NCBI GenBank assembly: GCA_031285105.1
Contig: JAITWV010000151.1
Coordinates: forward strand, 1-6,054
From: Streptococcaceae bacterium
Lineage (GTDB): Bacteria > Bacillota > Bacilli > Lactobacillales > Streptococcaceae
Length of the DNA stretch: 6,054 bases
Reading direction: 5' to 3'
Shown: positions 5,637 to 6,054 of the stretch, piece after piece
How positions within the stretch are numbered: the stretch's first letter is position 1
How the letters are laid out: each line of letters opens with the position of its first letter
Notes under the pieces: generated by a model
What the model saw: the letters and a program-made list of their open reading frames with translations, nothing else
Database searches by the model: none
Told to the model about the DNA's origin: nothing
Program-made: the position numbers and the translations under genes

Positions 5637-6035
5637 TTATATACCTGCCATCATCTGTGCATGTCGCAACTCTACTCGACGAACATTACGCGGTAGAAAA
5701 GCACGAATTTCATCTTCATTAAAGCCGATTTGTAAACGTTTTGTGTCGATAATCATCGGACGACGCAAAAGGTTTGGATAGGTTTCAATCAATTCACATA
5801 ATTCGGAAATGGTTAAATCATCCAAATCAACATTTAACTCCTGAAAAACTTTAGAGCGAGTAGAAATCAAATCATCCGTACCTTCTAGTGAAAGTGCTAA
5901 AATGGATTTTAACTCCTCTTTTTTAATTGGACTGGACATAACATTGCGTTCTTTAAACTCAATTTCATGTTCAGTTAGCCAATTTCTTGCTTTGCGACAA
6001 CTTGTACAGCTAGGTGAGCTAAATAATGTAATCAT
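5637..6035 (-). CDS. spx: Spx-family redox-responsive transcriptional regulator (ArsC/Spx fold)
   Basis: Spx proteins bind the C-terminal domain of the RNA polymerase alpha subunit and reprogramme transcription under thiol-oxidative stress, activating thioredoxin-type genes and blocking some activator contacts. The protein has 132 residues, the usual length. It opens with MITLFSSPSCTSCRKARNWL, with the redox switch C10-x-x-C13 intact. G52, needed for alpha contact in the B. subtilis protein, and R92 in LLRRPMII (89-96) are present, as are STRSKVFQELNVDLD (58-72) and GFNEDEIRAFLPR (104-116). This pattern separates Spx from true arsenate reductases. The start ATG 6035 follows AAAAGGG, 7 bases upstream. 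The gene is complete, but its promoter lies outside the window. Many Lactobacillales carry two paralogues (SpxA1 and SpxA2), and I cannot say which this is. It is transcriptionally separate from dnaG-rpoD. Confidence 0.95.
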   Translation of the reverse strand: MITLFSSPSCTSCRKARNWLTEHEIEFKERNVMSSPIKKEELKSILALSLEGTDDLISTRSKVFQELNVDLDDLTISELCELIETYPNLLRRPMIIDTKRLQIGFNEDEIRAFLPRNVRRVELRHAQMMAGI

Positions 6036-6054
6036 ACAGGCACCCTTTTCCTCA

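Noticed and set aside
1..6054. A previously undescribed multi-gene system
   Set aside because: The genes are Spx, primase, primary sigma factor, a VTT protein and an MFS exporter, all known families in a core-genome setting. Nothing in the layout points to a new joint function.

Overview
The window reads as chromosomal core DNA of a low-GC Gram-positive bacterium of the order Lactobacillales, most likely Enterococcaceae (Enterococcus, Vagococcus, Melissococcus or a relative). The basis is AT-rich codon use, strong AAGGAGG-type ribosome binding sites, a dnaG-rpoD pair, a Spx regulator, and a primary sigma factor of about 369 residues that closely resembles my memory of the Enterococcus protein. 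No database search was possible, so the family placement is inference.

All five genes lie on the minus strand, so transcription runs from high to low coordinates. From right to left: a complete Spx-type redox regulator (5637-6035) ends at a strong two-way hairpin terminator (5545-5580). A 159-bp MITE-like element with 54-55-bp imperfect inverted repeats and flanking TA dinucleotides (5372-5530) fills the next gap. An extended -10 promoter (5330-5357) then drives dnaG (3401-5287, probable TTG start) and rpoD (2272-3381, GTG start). These are the primase and primary sigma factor of the conserved macromolecular-synthesis operon, which ends at an intrinsic terminator (2239-2266).

Downstream, a near-consensus promoter (2166-2194) drives a small VTT/DedA-like membrane protein (1520-2119). 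A weak hairpin plus U-tract (1482-1511) separates it from a DHA2-type 14-TM multidrug exporter gene (27-1463).

The most unusual structure is at the left edge. Bases 1-110 and 146-255 are a perfect 110-bp inverted repeat around a 35-base spacer, and the left arm runs to the window edge. The exporter reading frame runs through this fold-back and acquires a 27-residue tail translated from its own antisense, in place of the expected last transmembrane helix. This is either a fold-back artefact (chimeric read or contig end) or a real, recent inverted duplication that broke the gene.

The rest is ordinary housekeeping content with a few notable start-codon choices and small regulatory structures. 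I found no CRISPR array, RNA gene, phage gene, intact transposase or evident new defence system.
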